A stretch of 64,000 nucleotides of DNA from Pseudescherichia vulneris NBRC 102420 (GCF_000759795.1 NZ_BBMZ01000007.1:124001-188000); one strand, 5' to 3'; positions 9,630 to 21,670 are shown, counted from the stretch's first letter. Program-made: numbers and translations. Notes: generated from the letters alone by a model not told the origin.

Positions 9630-9651
9630 CCCTCTCCTTAACCGGGGAGGG
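9630..9651. terminator. Weak hairpin between hisP and the convergent GNAT gene
   Basis: CCCTCTCC and GGGGAGGG pair with one G-U pair. There is no T-tract on the plus strand, and the right arm lies inside the last codons of the acetyltransferase gene. Confidence 0.4.
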
Positions 9652-10165
9652 CTGAGCTGAACGTCTGGTCAGTCAGACGGTAGACCCAGTCATCGTGAAA
9701 CACGCCATTCAGGCGATAGACCTTCTGCAAGATCTCTACTCGACAAAACCCTAGCTTCTCCAGCACGCGCTGGGAGCCGACGTTTCCCGCCAGCACCCAC
9801 GCATTGAGCGCCGTGACGCCCGCTTCGTTAAACGCGTAATGACAGAGCGCGCGCAGGGCTTCGCTGGCGTAGCCCTGCCCCTGAGCGTAGGTGGCAATGC
9901 TGTAGCCGACATCTGCCTCCTGCGGGTTCTCTCCCGATCGGCTTAGACCAATATCCCCCAGCGGAGCCCCTGTTCCCTGCTGGCGAATCACAAACGCCCC
10001 GGCGTCGATCAAACGCGCATCAAACACCCGACGAATATCCTGCTGCGAGGCGATATCGGCCATAAAGCGCATAATCGCCGGATCGCGGCGCAGGCGCAGA
10101 AAAAACGGCCAGTCAGATTCCTGAAAGGGAGAGAGGGTTAAGCGGGGGGTGGTCAGCGTCAGCAT
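9638..10165 (-). CDS. GNAT N-acetyltransferase, RimJ/RimL type
   Basis: About 175 residues. The sequence begins LTLTTPRLTLSPFQESDWPFF and carries the GNAT acetyl-CoA motif in YAQGQGYASEAL, followed by VLAGNVGSQRVLEKLGF. This is the pattern of acetyltransferases related to RimJ and RimL, which modify N termini or small amines; the substrate cannot be read from sequence. I prefer the Met at 10165, which gives the usual family N terminus; Met codons at 10174 and 10177 in the same frame are possible. None has a strong ribosome binding site, and a 13-bp inverted repeat covers the upstream region. In E. coli, yfcI occupies this spot, so the gene is probably accessory. Confidence 0.85.
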   Translation of the reverse strand: MLTLTTPRLTLSPFQESDWPFFLRLRRDPAIMRFMADIASQQDIRRVFDARLIDAGAFVIRQQGTGAPLGDIGLSRSGENPQEADVGYSIATYAQGQGYASEALRALCHYAFNEAGVTALNAWVLAGNVGSQRVLEKLGFCRVEILQKVYRLNGVFHDDWVYRLTDQTFSSALPG

Positions 10166-10172
10166 GGTAATC

Positions 10173-10215
10173 ATCATTCTGGTGAATCAGTCGATTACAT
10201 TATCACCAGAATGAT
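10173..10215. promoter_or_regulatory. 13-bp inverted repeat before the GNAT gene
   Basis: ATCATTCTGGTGA (10173-10185) and TCACCAGAATGAT (10203-10215) are perfect inverted copies with a 17-base spacer. The element lies directly upstream of, or overlaps, the GNAT start. It could be an operator for a dimeric regulator or a 5' leader hairpin. It also lies within 30 bases of the stop of yfcH, which points away from it on the minus strand upstream. Confidence 0.55.
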
Positions 10216-10241
10216 AGGTTGGTGCTATTTATTTTAACGAT

Positions 10242-11135
10242 TCAGCGCAGCACGTCCGCCAGGGCCTCATCCAGATCGTACCAGCGAAAACCAAACCCGG
10301 ACGCCTCCAGGCGCTTGGGCAGCGCGCGCTGGCCGCCGAGCACCAGCACCGAAGATTCACCCATCAGCAGACGCACGGCGCTGGCCGGCGCGCGCATGAA
10401 GGCCGGACGGTGCAGGGCGTGGCCGAGGGCATGGGCAAAGCGTTCGTTGTGCACCGGATAGGGGGAGACCATATTAAACGGGCCGCGCAGGTCGTTATCC
10501 AGCAGCCAGAGAATGCCGTTGACCATATCATCGATATGGATCCAGGCCAGATACTGTCGTCCGCTGCCGATCGGGCCGCCGAGGCCGAGGCGGAACACCG
10601 GCAGCATTTTTGCCAGCACGCCGCCTTTCGGGGCAAAGACCACGCCGGTGCGCAGCAGGCAGACGCGAGTCTGGTCGCTTAGCGCGCCGCAGGCAATCTG
10701 CTCCCAGCGGGCACAGAGTTTGTGGGTAAACTCATTGTGCGGCGGCTCCTCTTCGGTGACAACCACCTCGCCGAGATCGCCGTAGTAGCCCGTGGCCGAT
10801 CCGGAGATCAACACCGAGGGTGGCGTAGCGCTGGCCTTGATCAGATCCACCAGCTTCTGGGTGATCTCCCAGCGGCTGTTGCACAGACGCGCTTTTTGCG
10901 CCTCGCTCCAGCGCTTGTCGGCGATCGGTTCGCCCGCGAGGTTAATTACCGCATCGATGTCGTTGAGATCGTGGCGATCGTCAACGCCTTTGCAGAAGGT
11001 CACGCCATCGCCCAGCGCGCGGCGCGCCCGCTCCGGACTACGGGTAACTACCGTCACCGCATGTCCCAGCGCCAGCAGACGTGGGACAAGATGGCTGCCA
11101 ATCAGGCCGGTACCGCCGGTAATCAAAATCCTCAT
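10242..11135 (-). CDS. yfcH: Epimerase-like NAD(P)-dependent protein YfcH
   Basis: 297 residues, full length for the SDR39U1/YfcH family. The N terminus [16 protein letters not shown] carries the Rossmann glycine motif (residues 7-13), followed by a predicted sugar-nucleotide epimerase fold; [10 protein letters not shown] holds the Ser and Tyr-containing active-site region. The C-terminal DUF1731 segment includes [12 protein letters not shown]. Its substrate is not known. It lies 19 bases downstream of folX on the same strand, and the two are neighbours in E. coli as well. Confidence 0.93.
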   Translation of the reverse strand: MRILITGGTGLIGSHLVPRLLALGHAVTVVTRSPERARRALGDGVTFCKGVDDRHDLNDIDAVINLAGEPIADKRWSEAQKARLCNSRWEITQKLVDLIKASATPPSVLISGSATGYYGDLGEVVVTEEEPPHNEFTHKLCARWEQIACGALSDQTRVCLLRTGVVFAPKGGVLAKMLPVFRLGLGGPIGSGRQYLAWIHIDDMVNGILWLLDNDLRGPFNMVSPYPVHNERFAHALGHALHRPAFMRAPASAVRLLMGESSVLVLGGQRALPKRLEASGFGFRWYDLDEALADVLR

Positions 11136-11154
11136 GCAACCTCCTGGGCTGCGC

Positions 11155-11517
11155 TTAACGTCGCCAGCTCATACTCATCGACACCGAGTCGGCATACCGT
11201 AGCGCGTAAAGTTTATCGATCTCCACTTCAGCATAGGTAACCCAGTGATGTTCGCGTGCGATATCGAGCACATCCTGGGTTAATTTTTCCAGCAAAAAGA
11301 AGCGATTATTTTCAATATGCTGAATTATATTTTTAGTAATTGTACGGTAGTTCAGCGCATCGTTGATATCTTCACTAGCCCGCGCTTTGTCCGCGGGGTA
11401 GTGGATAACCACGTTGACCACGATATCCTGGCGGTTAGCTATCTCCTCGTCTTTGATGCCGATAAAGGTCCGCAGGCGCAAATTTTTTATACGTATGACA
11501 GCGTCTGGTTGCGACAT
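11155..11517 (-). CDS. folX: Dihydroneopterin triphosphate 2'-epimerase
   Basis: 120 residues when started at the ATG that yields [20 protein letters not shown], equal in length to E. coli FolX; longer in-frame extensions run into yfcG upstream sequence and lack family similarity. FolX epimerises dihydroneopterin triphosphate to the monapterin form, which feeds tetrahydromonapterin rather than folate. The fold is that of FolB-type aldolases ([18 protein letters not shown]). AGAGGGAAT upstream gives a good ribosome binding site. yfcH follows closely. Confidence 0.95.
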   Translation of the reverse strand: MSQPDAVIRIKNLRLRTFIGIKDEEIANRQDIVVNVVIHYPADKARASEDINDALNYRTITKNIIQHIENNRFFLLEKLTQDVLDIAREHHWVTYAEVEIDKLYALRYADSVSMSMSWRR

Positions 11518-11591
11518 GGTAAATTCCCTCTGTGTAGTGATTGACGCTATCATACACGAGGTTAAACGGCCCGCCCACACGGGCGAGACGG

Positions 11592-12221
11592 CTAATTCTG
11601 CGCAATTTTTTGCATCGCGCGCAGGGTGGCGGGACGGGTGCGAATGCGTTCGAACCAGTTGTTTACCGCCGGGTAGCTGCTGAGGTTGATCCGCTGGCGT
11701 TCGTGAGCGTTGATCCACGGCCAGGCGGCGACGTCGGCGATGCTGTAGTGCTCGCCGCCCAACCAGGGCACGCGCTCCAGCCGCGTGTTCATCACGCCGT
11801 AGAGACGCTGGGTTTCAACCTGAAAACGCTCGATAGCGTAGGGCACCGGCTTGGGAGCAAAGTAGTTAAAGTGGTGATTTTGCCCGAGCATTGGACCCAG
11901 GCCACCCACCTGCCAAAAGAGCCACTGTAGCGTCAGGTGCCGTTCGCGCAGCTCGCCGCTGAGCAGCATGCCGCTCTTCTCTGCCAGATAGAGCAGGATC
12001 TCCCCTGATTCAAACAGGCTAAGCGGGGCACCACCGTCGACAGGGGCATGGTCTACGATGGCGGGAATTTTATTATTCGGCGAGATCTCCAGAAAGTCAG
12101 GACGAAACTGATCGCCTTTGCTGATATCGACGCGGATCAGACGATAATCCAGCTCTGCCTCTTCCAGAAATAGCGTGATTTTGTGACCGTTAGGGGTGGG
12201 GGCGTAATAGAGATCGATCAT
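11592..12221 (-). CDS. yfcG: Disulfide-bond oxidoreductase, GST-like YfcG
   Basis: 209 residues from the ATG preceded by AGGAGCTGAG; an upstream in-frame Met lacks such a site. YfcG is a Nu-class glutathione transferase homologue that in E. coli has disulfide reductase activity with glutathione. The thioredoxin-fold N terminus [18 protein letters not shown] holds the conserved Thr and Asn that contact glutathione, and NNKIPAIVD holds the cis-Pro. The C-terminal helical domain includes NHHFNYFAP. It is divergent from yfcF. Confidence 0.95.
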   Translation of the reverse strand: MIDLYYAPTPNGHKITLFLEEAELDYRLIRVDISKGDQFRPDFLEISPNNKIPAIVDHAPVDGGAPLSLFESGEILLYLAEKSGMLLSGELRERHLTLQWLFWQVGGLGPMLGQNHHFNYFAPKPVPYAIERFQVETQRLYGVMNTRLERVPWLGGEHYSIADVAAWPWINAHERQRINLSSYPAVNNWFERIRTRPATLRAMQKIAQN

Positions 12222-12993
<772 letters not shown>

Positions 12994-13057
12994 AGCTGTT
13001 TAGCATCGGCAAATCCGTTATCATGAAGCAAATTTTTCAACGATAAGGGTGTAAGCG

Positions 13058-13609
13058 ATGAAGCTGATGTTTGCCTCCGATATTCACGGCTCGCTGCCAG
13101 CGACGGAGCGCGTGCTGGCGCGGTTTGCCGAGAGCGGCGCGCGGTGGCTGGTGATCCTGGGCGACCTGCTCAACCACGGGCCGCGCAATGCGCTGCCGGA
13201 GGGGTATGCGCCCGCGCAGGTAGCCGAGCTACTCAACGCTCAGGCCTCGCGGATCATCGCCGTGCGCGGCAACTGCGACAGCGAAGTGGATCAGATGCTG
13301 CTTACGTTTCCCATTACTGCCCCCTGGCAGCAGATAGTATTGGAGCCTTGTCGGCTGTTTTTGACTCATGGCCATCTCTATAATGCAGAAAATTTACCCC
13401 CGCTCGCCGCTGGCGATGTCTTCATCTCCGGTCATACTCATATTCCGGTGGCGGAAAAGCGCGGCGATATAATTCACTTTAACCCTGGCTCGGTAAGCAT
13501 CCCAAAAGGGGGCTTCGCCGCCAGCTACGGTATGTTTGACGACGGTATTTTTCGCGTAATCGCACTGAACGATCAACGGATTATTGCAGAGGTCGCCATT
13601 AATCCGTAA
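13058..13609 (+). CDS. yfcE: Phosphodiesterase YfcE, metallophosphoesterase
   Basis: 183 residues, similar to E. coli YfcE (184). The calcineurin-like metal ligands are all present: SDIHGS (Asp and His near residues 8-10), GDLLNHG, RGNCDSE, LTHGHL and SGHTHIP. The E. coli enzyme is a manganese-dependent phosphodiesterase active on artificial substrates; its natural substrate is not settled. The start follows ATAAGGGTGT. yfcD begins 56 bases downstream. Confidence 0.95.
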   Translation: MKLMFASDIHGSLPATERVLARFAESGARWLVILGDLLNHGPRNALPEGYAPAQVAELLNAQASRIIAVRGNCDSEVDQMLLTFPITAPWQQIVLEPCRLFLTHGHLYNAENLPPLAAGDVFISGHTHIPVAEKRGDIIHFNPGSVSIPKGGFAASYGMFDDGIFRVIALNDQRIIAEVAINP

Positions 13610-13665
13610 GTTAGCTCTCAACCAGAAACGCGCCACCAGAGCGCTATGCAGAGAAGGTTTTTCCG

Positions 13666-14211
13666 ATGGTGGAACAGAGTCATTTTACAGGCACGGAATG
13701 GGTAGATATCGTCAATGAAGACAACGAGGTGATCGCGCAGGCTAGCCGCGAACAGATGCGCGCGCAGTGTCTGCGTCATCGGGCCACCTTCATTGTTGTG
13801 CATGACGGCATGGGGAAAATTCTGGTGCAGCGCCGCACTGAGACAAAAGACTACCTGCCTGGTCTGCTAGACGCGACGGCGGGTGGCGTAGTACAGGCGG
13901 ACGAAGGGATGCTGGAGTCCGCACGGCGTGAAGCGGAAGAGGAGCTGGGCATTGCTGGCGTACCCTTTGCCGAGCATGGTCAGTTCTACTACGAAGACGA
14001 TCACTGCCGCGTCTGGGGTGGGCTTTTCAGCTGCGTCTCCCACGGGCCTTTTGCCCTGCAGGAGGATGAGGTCAGCGAAGCGATCTGGATGACACCGGAA
14101 GAGATCACCGCCCGCTGCGATGAGTTCACGCCGGACTCGCTCAAAGCGCTGGCGCTGTGGATGAGCCGCAACGCCAACAACGATACGCTTAAGCTGGCTG
14201 AAACCGAGTAG
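13666..14211 (+). CDS. yfcD: Nudix hydrolase YfcD
   Basis: 181 residues. The Nudix box G-x5-E-x7-REAEEELG is intact in the middle of the protein, preceded by [21 protein letters not shown] as in isopentenyl diphosphate isomerase-like Nudix enzymes. The pyrophosphate substrate is unknown. GAGAAGG upstream is a plausible ribosome binding site. It converges on xfp, with which it shares a strong terminator; in E. coli its neighbour here is yfcC. Confidence 0.94.
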   Translation: MVEQSHFTGTEWVDIVNEDNEVIAQASREQMRAQCLRHRATFIVVHDGMGKILVQRRTETKDYLPGLLDATAGGVVQADEGMLESARREAEEELGIAGVPFAEHGQFYYEDDHCRVWGGLFSCVSHGPFALQEDEVSEAIWMTPEEITARCDEFTPDSLKALALWMSRNANNDTLKLAETE

Positions 14212-14228
14212 GCCTACCTAAACGTATC

Positions 14229-14264
14229 AAGCCGGCCACGGTACGCCATGGCCGGCTTTTTTAT
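14229..14264. terminator. Bidirectional terminator between yfcD and xfp
   Basis: AAGCCGGCCA and TGGCCGGCTT form a perfect 10-bp stem, followed on the plus strand by TTTTTTA. It can end yfcD from one side and, less strongly, xfp from the other. Confidence 0.8.
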
Positions 14265-14273
14265 TGCCTTAAT

Positions 14274-16673
14274 TTACTCCGGTACGTCGCCGCTGCCCTG
14301 CTGTGAGGGCCACTTCCAGTTGCGTACCTCGGGCAGATCCTCCCCGTGCTCGCGCACGTAGCGGTGGTGCTCAGCGATCTTCTCCTGCAAATCGTCAAGG
14401 ATCGCATCGGCTTTGCCCGCCAGCTTCTCTACCCGCAGGATTGCCTCCTGCGCCAGATGGAAACGATCCAGCTCGTTCATCACCGTCATATCAAACGGCG
14501 TGGTGGTGGTGCCTTCCTCCATAAACCCGCGCACGTGGAAGTGACGATGGTTATTGCGATGGTAGGTCAGGCGATGGATCAGGCTCGGGTAGCCGTGGAA
14601 GGCGAAGATCACCGGCTTGTCTGCGGTGAAGATAGTCTCAAACGCCTCGTCGCTCAGCCCGTGCGGATGCTGATCCTCGGTCTGTAGTGCCATCAGATCC
14701 ACCACGTTCACCACCCGCACGCTAAGGTCCGGTAGGTAGCCCCGGAGCAGATCGACCGCCGCCAACGCCTCCATGGTCGGGACGTCCCCGGCGCAGGCCA
14801 TTACCACGTCCGGCGCTTTGCCTGGTATTTCGTTGCCTGCCCAGGGCCAGATGCCCATCCCGACTTCACAGTGCTTCGCCGCCTCTTCCATGGTCAGCCA
14901 CTGCGGCTCCGGCTGCTTGCCCGCGACGATGACGTTGATGCGATCCCAGGTCTTCAGGCAGTGATCGGCCACCCACAATAGGGTGTTGGCATCCGGTGGC
15001 AGATAGATGCGCACGATATCGGCTTTCTTGTTGGCAACGTGATCGATAAAGCCCGGATCCTGATGGCTATAGCCGTTGTGATCCTGCCGCCAGACGTGGG
15101 AGGAGAGCAGATAGTTCAGGGAGGCGACGGGCTCGCGCCACGGCAGCTTGCGCGTCACCTTCAGCCATTTAGCGTGCTGGTTGAACATCGAGTCGATGAT
15201 GTGAATAAAGGCCTCATAGCAGTTAAACAGCCCGTGACGTCCGGTGAGCAGATAACCCTCCAGCCAGCCCTGGCACTGGTGCTCGCTGAGGATCTCCATC
15301 ACCCGGCCATCGGGGGCAAGCTGCTCATCGTAAGGCTCAATCTCCCCCTCCCAGGTGCGGTTGGTGACGTCGAACACGTCCCCCAGCCGGTTGGAGGCGG
15401 TTTCGTCCGGGCCAAAGAGGCGGAAGTTGTCCGGGTTACGGGTAAAGATGCTGCGCAGATAGCGCCCCAGCACCTCCGTGGATTGCGCCTGGGTTTCGCC
15501 AGGGGAAGCGATATCAAGGGCGAACTCGTGCAGCGCGGGCGTCACTAGCTCGCGGCGCAGTCGTCCGCCGTTGGCCCACGGGGTGGCCCCCATCCGCTTG
15601 TCACCTTCAGGTGCCAGCGCCCGCAGCTCGGGCTTAAGTCGCCCCTGCTCGTCGAAGAGATCCTCCGGCTGATAGCTGCGCATCCAGCGCTCAAGGATCT
15701 GTCGATGCTCGTCGTTTTCCCGACATGAAGAGACCGGTACCTGATGGGCGCGCCAGAAGCCTTCGACCTTTTTGCCGTCGACGGTCTGCGGGCCGGTCCA
15801 CCCCTTCGGGCTGCGCAGAATAATCATCGGCCAGCGTGGGATAGACTCCGCAGTTTCACCCCGACGGGCGCGCTGCTGGAAATCGCGGATCTTATCGAGG
15901 GCGTTATCCAGCGCCTCGGCCATCTGCGGGTGCATTTTCTCCGGCTCGTGACCGCTGACAAAGAGCGGATCGTAGCCGTAGCCGCGGAACAGCTGGGTAA
16001 GATCCTCATCGCTGGTGCGCGCCAGCAGCGTCGGGTTCGCAATCTTGTAGCCGTTGAGGTGGAGGATTGGGAGCACGGCGCCGTCGCGGGCGGCGTTGAG
16101 AAACTTGATCCCGTGCCAGCTGGCGGCGAGCGGGCCGGTCTCGGCTTCACCGTCGCCAATCACGCAGGCGGCAATCAGATCCGGCGCATCAAACACGGCT
16201 CCGAAGGCGTGGGAGAGAGAGTAGCCCAGCTCGCCCCCTTCGTTGATCGAGCCGGGGGTTTCCGGCGCGGCGTGGCTGGGAATACCACCGGGAAACGAAA
16301 ACTGCTTAAACAGCTTCTGCATCCCCGGCGCGTCTTGGCTAATGTCGGGATAGATCTCGCTATAGCTACCCTCAAGCCAGGTATTCGCTACCATGCCAGG
16401 CCCACCGTGGCCGGGGCCGCAGACGTAGAGCATGTCCAGATCGCGCTGACGGATGGCGCGGTTAAGGTGCGCGTAGATAAAGTTCAGCCCCGGCGTAGTG
16501 CCCCAGTGGCCCAGCAGGCGGGGTTTGATATGTTCCGGCTTAAGCGGCTCGCGCAGCAGCGGGTTATCCATCAGATAGATCTGGCCGACGGAGAGGTAGT
16601 TTGCGGCGCGCCAGTAGCGATCCAGTAACGTGAAGTCGTCGTCGTTAACGTGCCCGGTTGCAGATTGCGTCAT
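14274..16673 (-). CDS. xfp: Phosphoketolase (xylulose 5-phosphate/fructose 6-phosphate)
   Basis: 799 residues, full length for the Xfp/Xpk family. The thiamine-diphosphate enzyme splits xylulose 5-phosphate (often also fructose 6-phosphate) with phosphate into acetyl phosphate and glyceraldehyde 3-phosphate (or erythrose 4-phosphate). Seen in the sequence: [22 protein letters not shown], the cofactor motif [28 protein letters not shown] and the C-terminal [25 protein letters not shown] precedes the ATG. It lies downstream of pta on the same strand but behind pta's terminator, so it probably has its own promoter. It occupies the place of yfcC in E. coli. Its GC content is like its neighbours', so any transfer is not recent. 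Confidence 0.95.
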   Translation of the reverse strand: MTQSATGHVNDDDFTLLDRYWRAANYLSVGQIYLMDNPLLREPLKPEHIKPRLLGHWGTTPGLNFIYAHLNRAIRQRDLDMLYVCGPGHGGPGMVANTWLEGSYSEIYPDISQDAPGMQKLFKQFSFPGGIPSHAAPETPGSINEGGELGYSLSHAFGAVFDAPDLIAACVIGDGEAETGPLAASWHGIKFLNAARDGAVLPILHLNGYKIANPTLLARTSDEDLTQLFRGYGYDPLFVSGHEPEKMHPQMAEALDNALDKIRDFQQRARRGETAESIPRWPMIILRSPKGWTGPQTVDGKKVEGFWRAHQVPVSSCRENDEHRQILERWMRSYQPEDLFDEQGRLKPELRALAPEGDKRMGATPWANGGRLRRELVTPALHEFALDIASPGETQAQSTEVLGRYLRSIFTRNPDNFRLFGPDETASNRLGDVFDVTNRTWEGEIEPYDEQLAPDGRVMEILSEHQCQGWLEGYLLTGRHGLFNCYEAFIHIIDSMFNQHAKWLKVTRKLPWREPVASLNYLLSSHVWRQDHNGYSHQDPGFIDHVANKKADIVRIYLPPDANTLLWVADHCLKTWDRINVIVAGKQPEPQWLTMEEAAKHCEVGMGIWPWAGNEIPGKAPDVVMACAGDVPTMEALAAVDLLRGYLPDLSVRVVNVVDLMALQTEDQHPHGLSDEAFETIFTADKPVIFAFHGYPSLIHRLTYHRNNHRHFHVRGFMEEGTTTTPFDMTVMNELDRFHLAQEAILRVEKLAGKADAILDDLQEKIAEHHRYVREHGEDLPEVRNWKWPSQQGSGDVPE

Positions 16674-16747
16674 GCTTTCTCCCGTTATCAGGTTAAATCG
16701 TACCTGTTAACCCTAATAGAAGAAGCCGAGGAGGGCGAATTTGGCCC

Positions 16748-16784
16748 ACAAAAAAAGGGCCATGGCAGCGCCATGACCCTTTAA
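16748..16784 (-). terminator. Terminator of ackA-pta
   Basis: On the minus strand AAAGGGTCATGGC and GCCATGGCCCTTT form a 13-bp stem with one mismatch, followed by a T-tract. It separates pta from xfp. Confidence 0.8.
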
Positions 16785-16798
16785 AACGTTATATTCGC

Positions 16799-18940
16799 TT
16801 ACTGCTGCTGAGAAGACTGGATCGCCGTCAGCGCGATGGTGTAGACGATATCGTCAACCAGTGCGCCACGGGAGAGGTCGTTCACAGGCTTACGCATACC
16901 CTGCAGCATCGGCCCGATGGAGATCAGGTCGGCAGAGCGCTGTACCGCTTTGTAGGTGGTGTTACCGGTGTTCAGATCCGGGAAGATGAACACGGTAGCA
17001 CGACCGGCAACCGGTGAGTTCGGCGCTTTAGATTTCGCGACGTCAGCCATTACCGCAGCATCGTACTGCAGCGGACCGTCGATCATCAGGTCAGGACGTT
17101 TCTCCTGCGCCAGACGGGTTGCTTCACGCACTTTCTCTACATCGCTACCCGCGCCGGAGTTACCGGTGGAGTAGGAGAGCATCGCCACGCGCGGCTCGAT
17201 ACCAAAGGCAATCGCGGAGTCCGCAGACTGAATAGCGATCTCAGCCAGCTGTTCAGCGGTTGGATCCGGGTTAATCGCGCAGTCGCCGTAAACGTACACC
17301 TGCTCCGGCAGGAGCATGAAGAATACGGAGGAGACCAGCGAGCTGCCCGGTGCCGTTTTGATCAGCTGCAGCGGCGGACGGATGGTGTTCGCGGTGGTGT
17401 GAACCGCACCGGAAACCAGACCGTCAACTTCGTCCTGCTCCAGCATCAGAGTGCCGAGCACCACGTTGTCTTCCAGCTGTTCGCGGGCAACGGCTTCGGT
17501 CATGCCTTTGCTCTTACGCAGCTCAACCAGGCGGGCAACGTAGCTTTCACGTACCACGTCTGGGTCAACGATTTCGATGCCCGCGCCCAGCTCAACGCCC
17601 TGAGAGGCCGCCACGCGGGTGATCTCTTCCGGGTTACCCAGCAGCACGCAGGTCGCAATGCCGCGCTCGGCGCAGATGGCCGCAGCTTTAACGGTACGCG
17701 GCTCGTCGCCTTCCGGCAGCACAACGCGTTTACCGGCCTGGCGCGCCAGCTCGGTGAGCTGATAGCGGAACGCAGGCGGAGAGAGACGGCGGCTACGCTC
17801 GGAGGTCGCGGTCAGGGATTCGATCCAGTCGGCGTTAACGTAGCCAGCCACGTACTCCTGCACTTTCTCGATACGCTGATGGTCGTCAGCCGGCACTTCC
17901 AGGTTGAAGCTCTGCAGGCTCAGGGAGGTCTGCCAGGTATTGGTGTTAACCATGAAGACCGGCAGGCCAGTGGCGAAGGCACGCTCGCACAGCTTGGCCA
18001 CGCGGGCGTCCATCTCATAGGCACCGGTCAGCAGGATCGCACCGATCTCAACGCCGTTCATCGCGGCCAGGCAGGCGGCAACCAGCACGTCCGGACGGTC
18101 AGCGGAGGTCACCAGCAGAGAGCCAGGACGGAAGTGCTCCAGCATGTGCGGAATGCTACGCGCACAGAAGGTCACGGACTTCACGCGGCGGGTGTTGATG
18201 TCACCTTCGTTAACGATGGTGGCATTCAGGTGTTTCGCCATATCGATTGCGCGGGTGGCAATCAGATCGAAGCTCCACGGAATGGCACCCAGCACCGGCA
18301 GCGAGCTGGACGCGCTCAGCTGCGCCGGATCGATGCTGATCACTTTCGCTTTGGAGGAGTCATCGAAGATCTCGGAGAGATCCGGGCGGGTACGGCCCTG
18401 ATCGTCAACCGGGGCGTTCAGCTTGTTCACGATCACGCCGGTGATGTTGGTGTTCTTCACGCCGCCGAAGCTGTTGCGGGTCAGCTCGATACGCTCTTTC
18501 AGCTGCTCCTGGGTATCGGTACCCTGAGACATCACGAAGACGATCTCGGCGTTCAGCGTTTTCGCGATTTCGAAGTTCAGCGACTGGGCAAACTGGTGTT
18601 TGCGGGTCGGCACCAGGCCTTCAACCAGCACCACTTCCGCGTCTTTCGCGCTTTCGTGGTAGCGGGCGATGATCTCTTCCATCAGCACGTCTTTCTGGTT
18701 GCTGGAGAGCAGAGACTCAACGTGGCTCATCTTCAGCGGTTCAGCGGCAGGCAGATTGGAGTTCGCACGCACGATAGTGGTGGTCTGGTCTGGCGCATCG
18801 CCACCGGCACGCGGCTGGGCGATAGGTTTAAAGACGCTCAGACGAACGCCTTTGCGTTCCATAGCACGGATCACGCCAAGGCTGACGCTGGTCAGGCCGA
18901 CGCTGGTTCCGGTAGGGATCAGCATAATAATACGGGACAC
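16799..18940 (-). CDS. pta: Phosphate acetyltransferase
   Basis: 713 residues against 714 in E. coli. Pta interconverts acetyl-CoA and acetyl phosphate. It has the long form: an N-terminal P-loop-like domain ([16 protein letters not shown]) and a central DRTGG domain that sense metabolites, then the catalytic PTA_PTB domain from about residue 390 ([31 protein letters not shown] region near the C terminus reads [19 protein letters not shown]). It is transcribed with ackA across an 80-base gap that contains a hairpin. With AckA and the nearby phosphoketolase it forms an acetyl phosphate node. Confidence 0.97.
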   Translation of the reverse strand: MSRIIMLIPTGTSVGLTSVSLGVIRAMERKGVRLSVFKPIAQPRAGGDAPDQTTTIVRANSNLPAAEPLKMSHVESLLSSNQKDVLMEEIIARYHESAKDAEVVLVEGLVPTRKHQFAQSLNFEIAKTLNAEIVFVMSQGTDTQEQLKERIELTRNSFGGVKNTNITGVIVNKLNAPVDDQGRTRPDLSEIFDDSSKAKVISIDPAQLSASSSLPVLGAIPWSFDLIATRAIDMAKHLNATIVNEGDINTRRVKSVTFCARSIPHMLEHFRPGSLLVTSADRPDVLVAACLAAMNGVEIGAILLTGAYEMDARVAKLCERAFATGLPVFMVNTNTWQTSLSLQSFNLEVPADDHQRIEKVQEYVAGYVNADWIESLTATSERSRRLSPPAFRYQLTELARQAGKRVVLPEGDEPRTVKAAAICAERGIATCVLLGNPEEITRVAASQGVELGAGIEIVDPDVVRESYVARLVELRKSKGMTEAVAREQLEDNVVLGTLMLEQDEVDGLVSGAVHTTANTIRPPLQLIKTAPGSSLVSSVFFMLLPEQVYVYGDCAINPDPTAEQLAEIAIQSADSAIAFGIEPRVAMLSYSTGNSGAGSDVEKVREATRLAQEKRPDLMIDGPLQYDAAVMADVAKSKAPNSPVAGRATVFIFPDLNTGNTTYKAVQRSADLISIGPMLQGMRKPVNDLSRGALVDDIVYTIALTAIQSSQQQ

Positions 18941-18991
18941 GGTATATCCTCTTTTTCGTTACCGCCAGAAAACTGGCGCGATACAAAACAG

Positions 18992-19015
18992 CACCGCCAG
19001 CGTGGGCTGGCGGTG
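18992..19015 (-). repeat. Hairpin between ackA and pta
   Basis: CACCGCCAGC and GCTGGCGGTG form a perfect 10-bp stem with a 4-nt loop and no T-tract. It may stabilise ackA mRNA or attenuate pta. Confidence 0.55.
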
Positions 19016-19020
19016 TGGAA

Positions 19021-20223
19021 TCAGGCAGTCAGACGGCAGGCGTCTTGGGCAATCACCAACTCTTCGTTGGTCGGGATGACCATCGCGAGGGTGGTACCCT
19101 CTTTGTTGATGTAGCCGGATTTGCCGAAGCGGGCCGCCAGGTTACGCTCGTGGTCAACCTCGAAGCCTAGCACGCCCAGTTTGCCCAGGGAGAGCTCGCG
19201 CACCATCGCCGCGTTCTCACCGATACCGCCGGTGAAGACAACCGCGTCCAGACGACCTTCCATCAGCGCGGTGTAGGAGCCGATGTACTTCGCCAGGCGG
19301 TGGCAGTAAACGTCCATTGCACGTTTAGCGTCTTCTTTGCTGGTGTAGTTGTCTTCAACGTAGCGGCAGTCGCTGGTGACTTCGGTCAGGCCCAGCAGGC
19401 CGGACTCTTTGGTCAGCATCTTGTTGATATCTTCTACGCTCATACCCAGGGTATCGTGCAGGTGGAAGATGATCGCCGGGTCGATATCACCCGAGCGCGT
19501 ACCCATCACCAGGCCTTCCAGCGGGGTCAGACCCATCGAGGTATCAACGCATTTGCCGTTACGGATAGCAGAAACGGAGCCGCCGTTGCCCAGGTGGCAG
19601 GTGATGATGTTTACTTCTTCTACCGGCTTGTTCAGCATTTTTGCTGCTTCTTGCGTAACGTAGAAGTGGCTGGTGCCGTGCGCGCCGTAGCGGCGAACGC
19701 CGTGCTCTTTGTACAGTTTGTACGGCAGGGCGTAGAGGTAGGACTCTTCCGGCATGGTCTGATGGAACGCGGTGTCAAATACGGCCACGTTCTTGTCTTT
19801 CAGCTGCGGGAAGGATTTCAGTGCTTCAGCGATACCGATCAGGTGAGCCGGGTTATGCAGCGGTGCAAAAGAGGCAGAGTCTTTGATGCCCTGGATAACG
19901 GAGTCATCGATCACCACGGAGCTGGTGTATTTTTCGCCACCGTGCACGATGCGGTGACCAATTGCGGTCAGCTGTGCAGACAGTTCTGGTTTTTGTGCCA
20001 GAATAGTGTTAACGATAAAGTTCAGTGCTTCACTGTGAGCGGCACCTGCACCTAAAGCAGCTTCTTGTTTACCACCGTCCATTTTCCATTTGATACGCGC
20101 TTCAGGAAGATGGAAGCATTCGGCTAAACCAGAGAGGTACTCTTCACCGTTCAGTGCATCGATGATTGCAAATTTCAGTGAGGAGCTACCGCAGTTCAGA
20201 ACCAGTACTAACTTACTCGACAT
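19021..20223 (-). CDS. ackA: Acetate kinase
   Basis: 400 residues, equal to E. coli AckA. It converts acetyl phosphate and ADP into acetate and ATP. Family signatures are intact: [13 protein letters not shown] at the N terminus, [33 protein letters not shown] and [21 protein letters not shown] upstream fits a ribosome binding site in the minus direction (AGGTACTTCC). It is the first gene of ackA-pta; the 339-base region upstream, shared with yfbV, carries its promoter. Confidence 0.98.
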   Translation of the reverse strand: MSSKLVLVLNCGSSSLKFAIIDALNGEEYLSGLAECFHLPEARIKWKMDGGKQEAALGAGAAHSEALNFIVNTILAQKPELSAQLTAIGHRIVHGGEKYTSSVVIDDSVIQGIKDSASFAPLHNPAHLIGIAEALKSFPQLKDKNVAVFDTAFHQTMPEESYLYALPYKLYKEHGVRRYGAHGTSHFYVTQEAAKMLNKPVEEVNIITCHLGNGGSVSAIRNGKCVDTSMGLTPLEGLVMGTRSGDIDPAIIFHLHDTLGMSVEDINKMLTKESGLLGLTEVTSDCRYVEDNYTSKEDAKRAMDVYCHRLAKYIGSYTALMEGRLDAVVFTGGIGENAAMVRELSLGKLGVLGFEVDHERNLAARFGKSGYINKEGTTLAMVIPTNEELVIAQDACRLTA

Positions 20224-20562
20224 GGAAGTACCTATTTTTGATACGTGGCTAAAAAAACGTCAGTGAGTCTTTCAGCGTAGCGCATGTTGACGCTGACATT
20301 TATGATTAACATCATGCCAGAACGATTTTTTTGGCACGATGAAAGAGAATACGGTTGAGTTTATGCCATTTTGGCCCCATAAGAGGAATTGGCATACTGG
20401 GCGTTACATTGACGACGTTGCGTTCATCGTCTAAGGCCCACTCAGGCGGGCACAGAATACCCGATACTGGGTAGCGATGACAAAATATTTTGAACGTTGT
20501 CATGAGCAGTTGTTGTTTTGCACAAATTTTTTAATTTTTATATGTGAAGTTGAGGTAACGCC
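20224..20562. promoter_or_regulatory. Divergent promoter region ackA / yfbV
   Basis: 339 bases without a supported gene. It is AT-rich next to both genes. It contains a short palindromic stretch GGGCGTTACATTGACGACG but no operator that I can name. A 63-codon minus-strand reading frame here has no family features. Confidence 0.5.
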
Positions 20563-21018
20563 ATGAACACACCTGAGAATCGCCCCGTGAGCTTTTTCAG
20601 TTTGTTTCGCCTGGGACAGCACTATTCGAAGACCTGGCCTATGGAAAAAAGCCTCGCTCCTGTCTTTATCGATAACCGTGTCATTCGCGCCACCCGCTAC
20701 GCGATCCGCATTATGCCTCCCGTTGCCGTCTTTACGCTCTGCTGGCAGATCGCCCTTGGCGGCCAGCTGGGTCCTGCGGTAGCCACCGCGCTCTTTGCGC
20801 TGAGCCTGCCGCTGCAGGGGCTGTGGTGGTTGGGCAAGCGCTCCGTGACGCCGCTGCCGCCGGGAGTTTTACACTGGTTCTATGAAGTGCGCGGTAAATT
20901 ACAGGATGCTGGCCAGACGATGGCCCCGGTTACCGGCAAGCCGGACTACCAGGCACTGGCTGATACGCTTAAGCGCGCATTTGGTCAGCTCGACAAAACT
21001 TTCCTGGATGATTTGTAA
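20563..21018 (+). CDS. yfbV: Inner-membrane protein YfbV, UPF0208
   Basis: 151 residues, the family length. Two hydrophobic segments (about residues 46-65 and 70-90) mark it as an inner-membrane protein. In E. coli, loss of YfbV disturbs segregation near the Ter region, but its mechanism is unclear. TTGAGGTAACGCC precedes the start. It is transcribed away from ackA, as in E. coli, and followed by a terminator. Confidence 0.93.
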   Translation: MNTPENRPVSFFSLFRLGQHYSKTWPMEKSLAPVFIDNRVIRATRYAIRIMPPVAVFTLCWQIALGGQLGPAVATALFALSLPLQGLWWLGKRSVTPLPPGVLHWFYEVRGKLQDAGQTMAPVTGKPDYQALADTLKRAFGQLDKTFLDDL

Positions 21019-21045
21019 TTCACCCCTGATTGCGAATATAAAAGA

Positions 21046-21592
<547 letters not shown>

Positions 21593-21645
21593 TCGCCGCA
21601 GGCAAATACATAAAAATGGGTAACAACCGTTCATCCTATTGATTT

Positions 21646-21670
21646 AGCCCCGCCTGAGCGGGGCTTTTTT
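21646..21670 (+). terminator. Terminator of yfbU
   Basis: AGCCCCGC and GCGGGGCT form a perfect 8-bp stem with loop CTGA, followed by TTTTTT. Confidence 0.85.

Noticed and set aside
17399-19114. 571-codon plus-strand reading frame
   Set aside because: Antisense shadow of pta; its composition is typical of reversed GC-rich coding DNA.
20312-20503. 63-codon minus-strand frame between ackA and yfbV
   Set aside because: No ribosome binding site, no similarity that I recognise, and it lies in a divergent promoter region.
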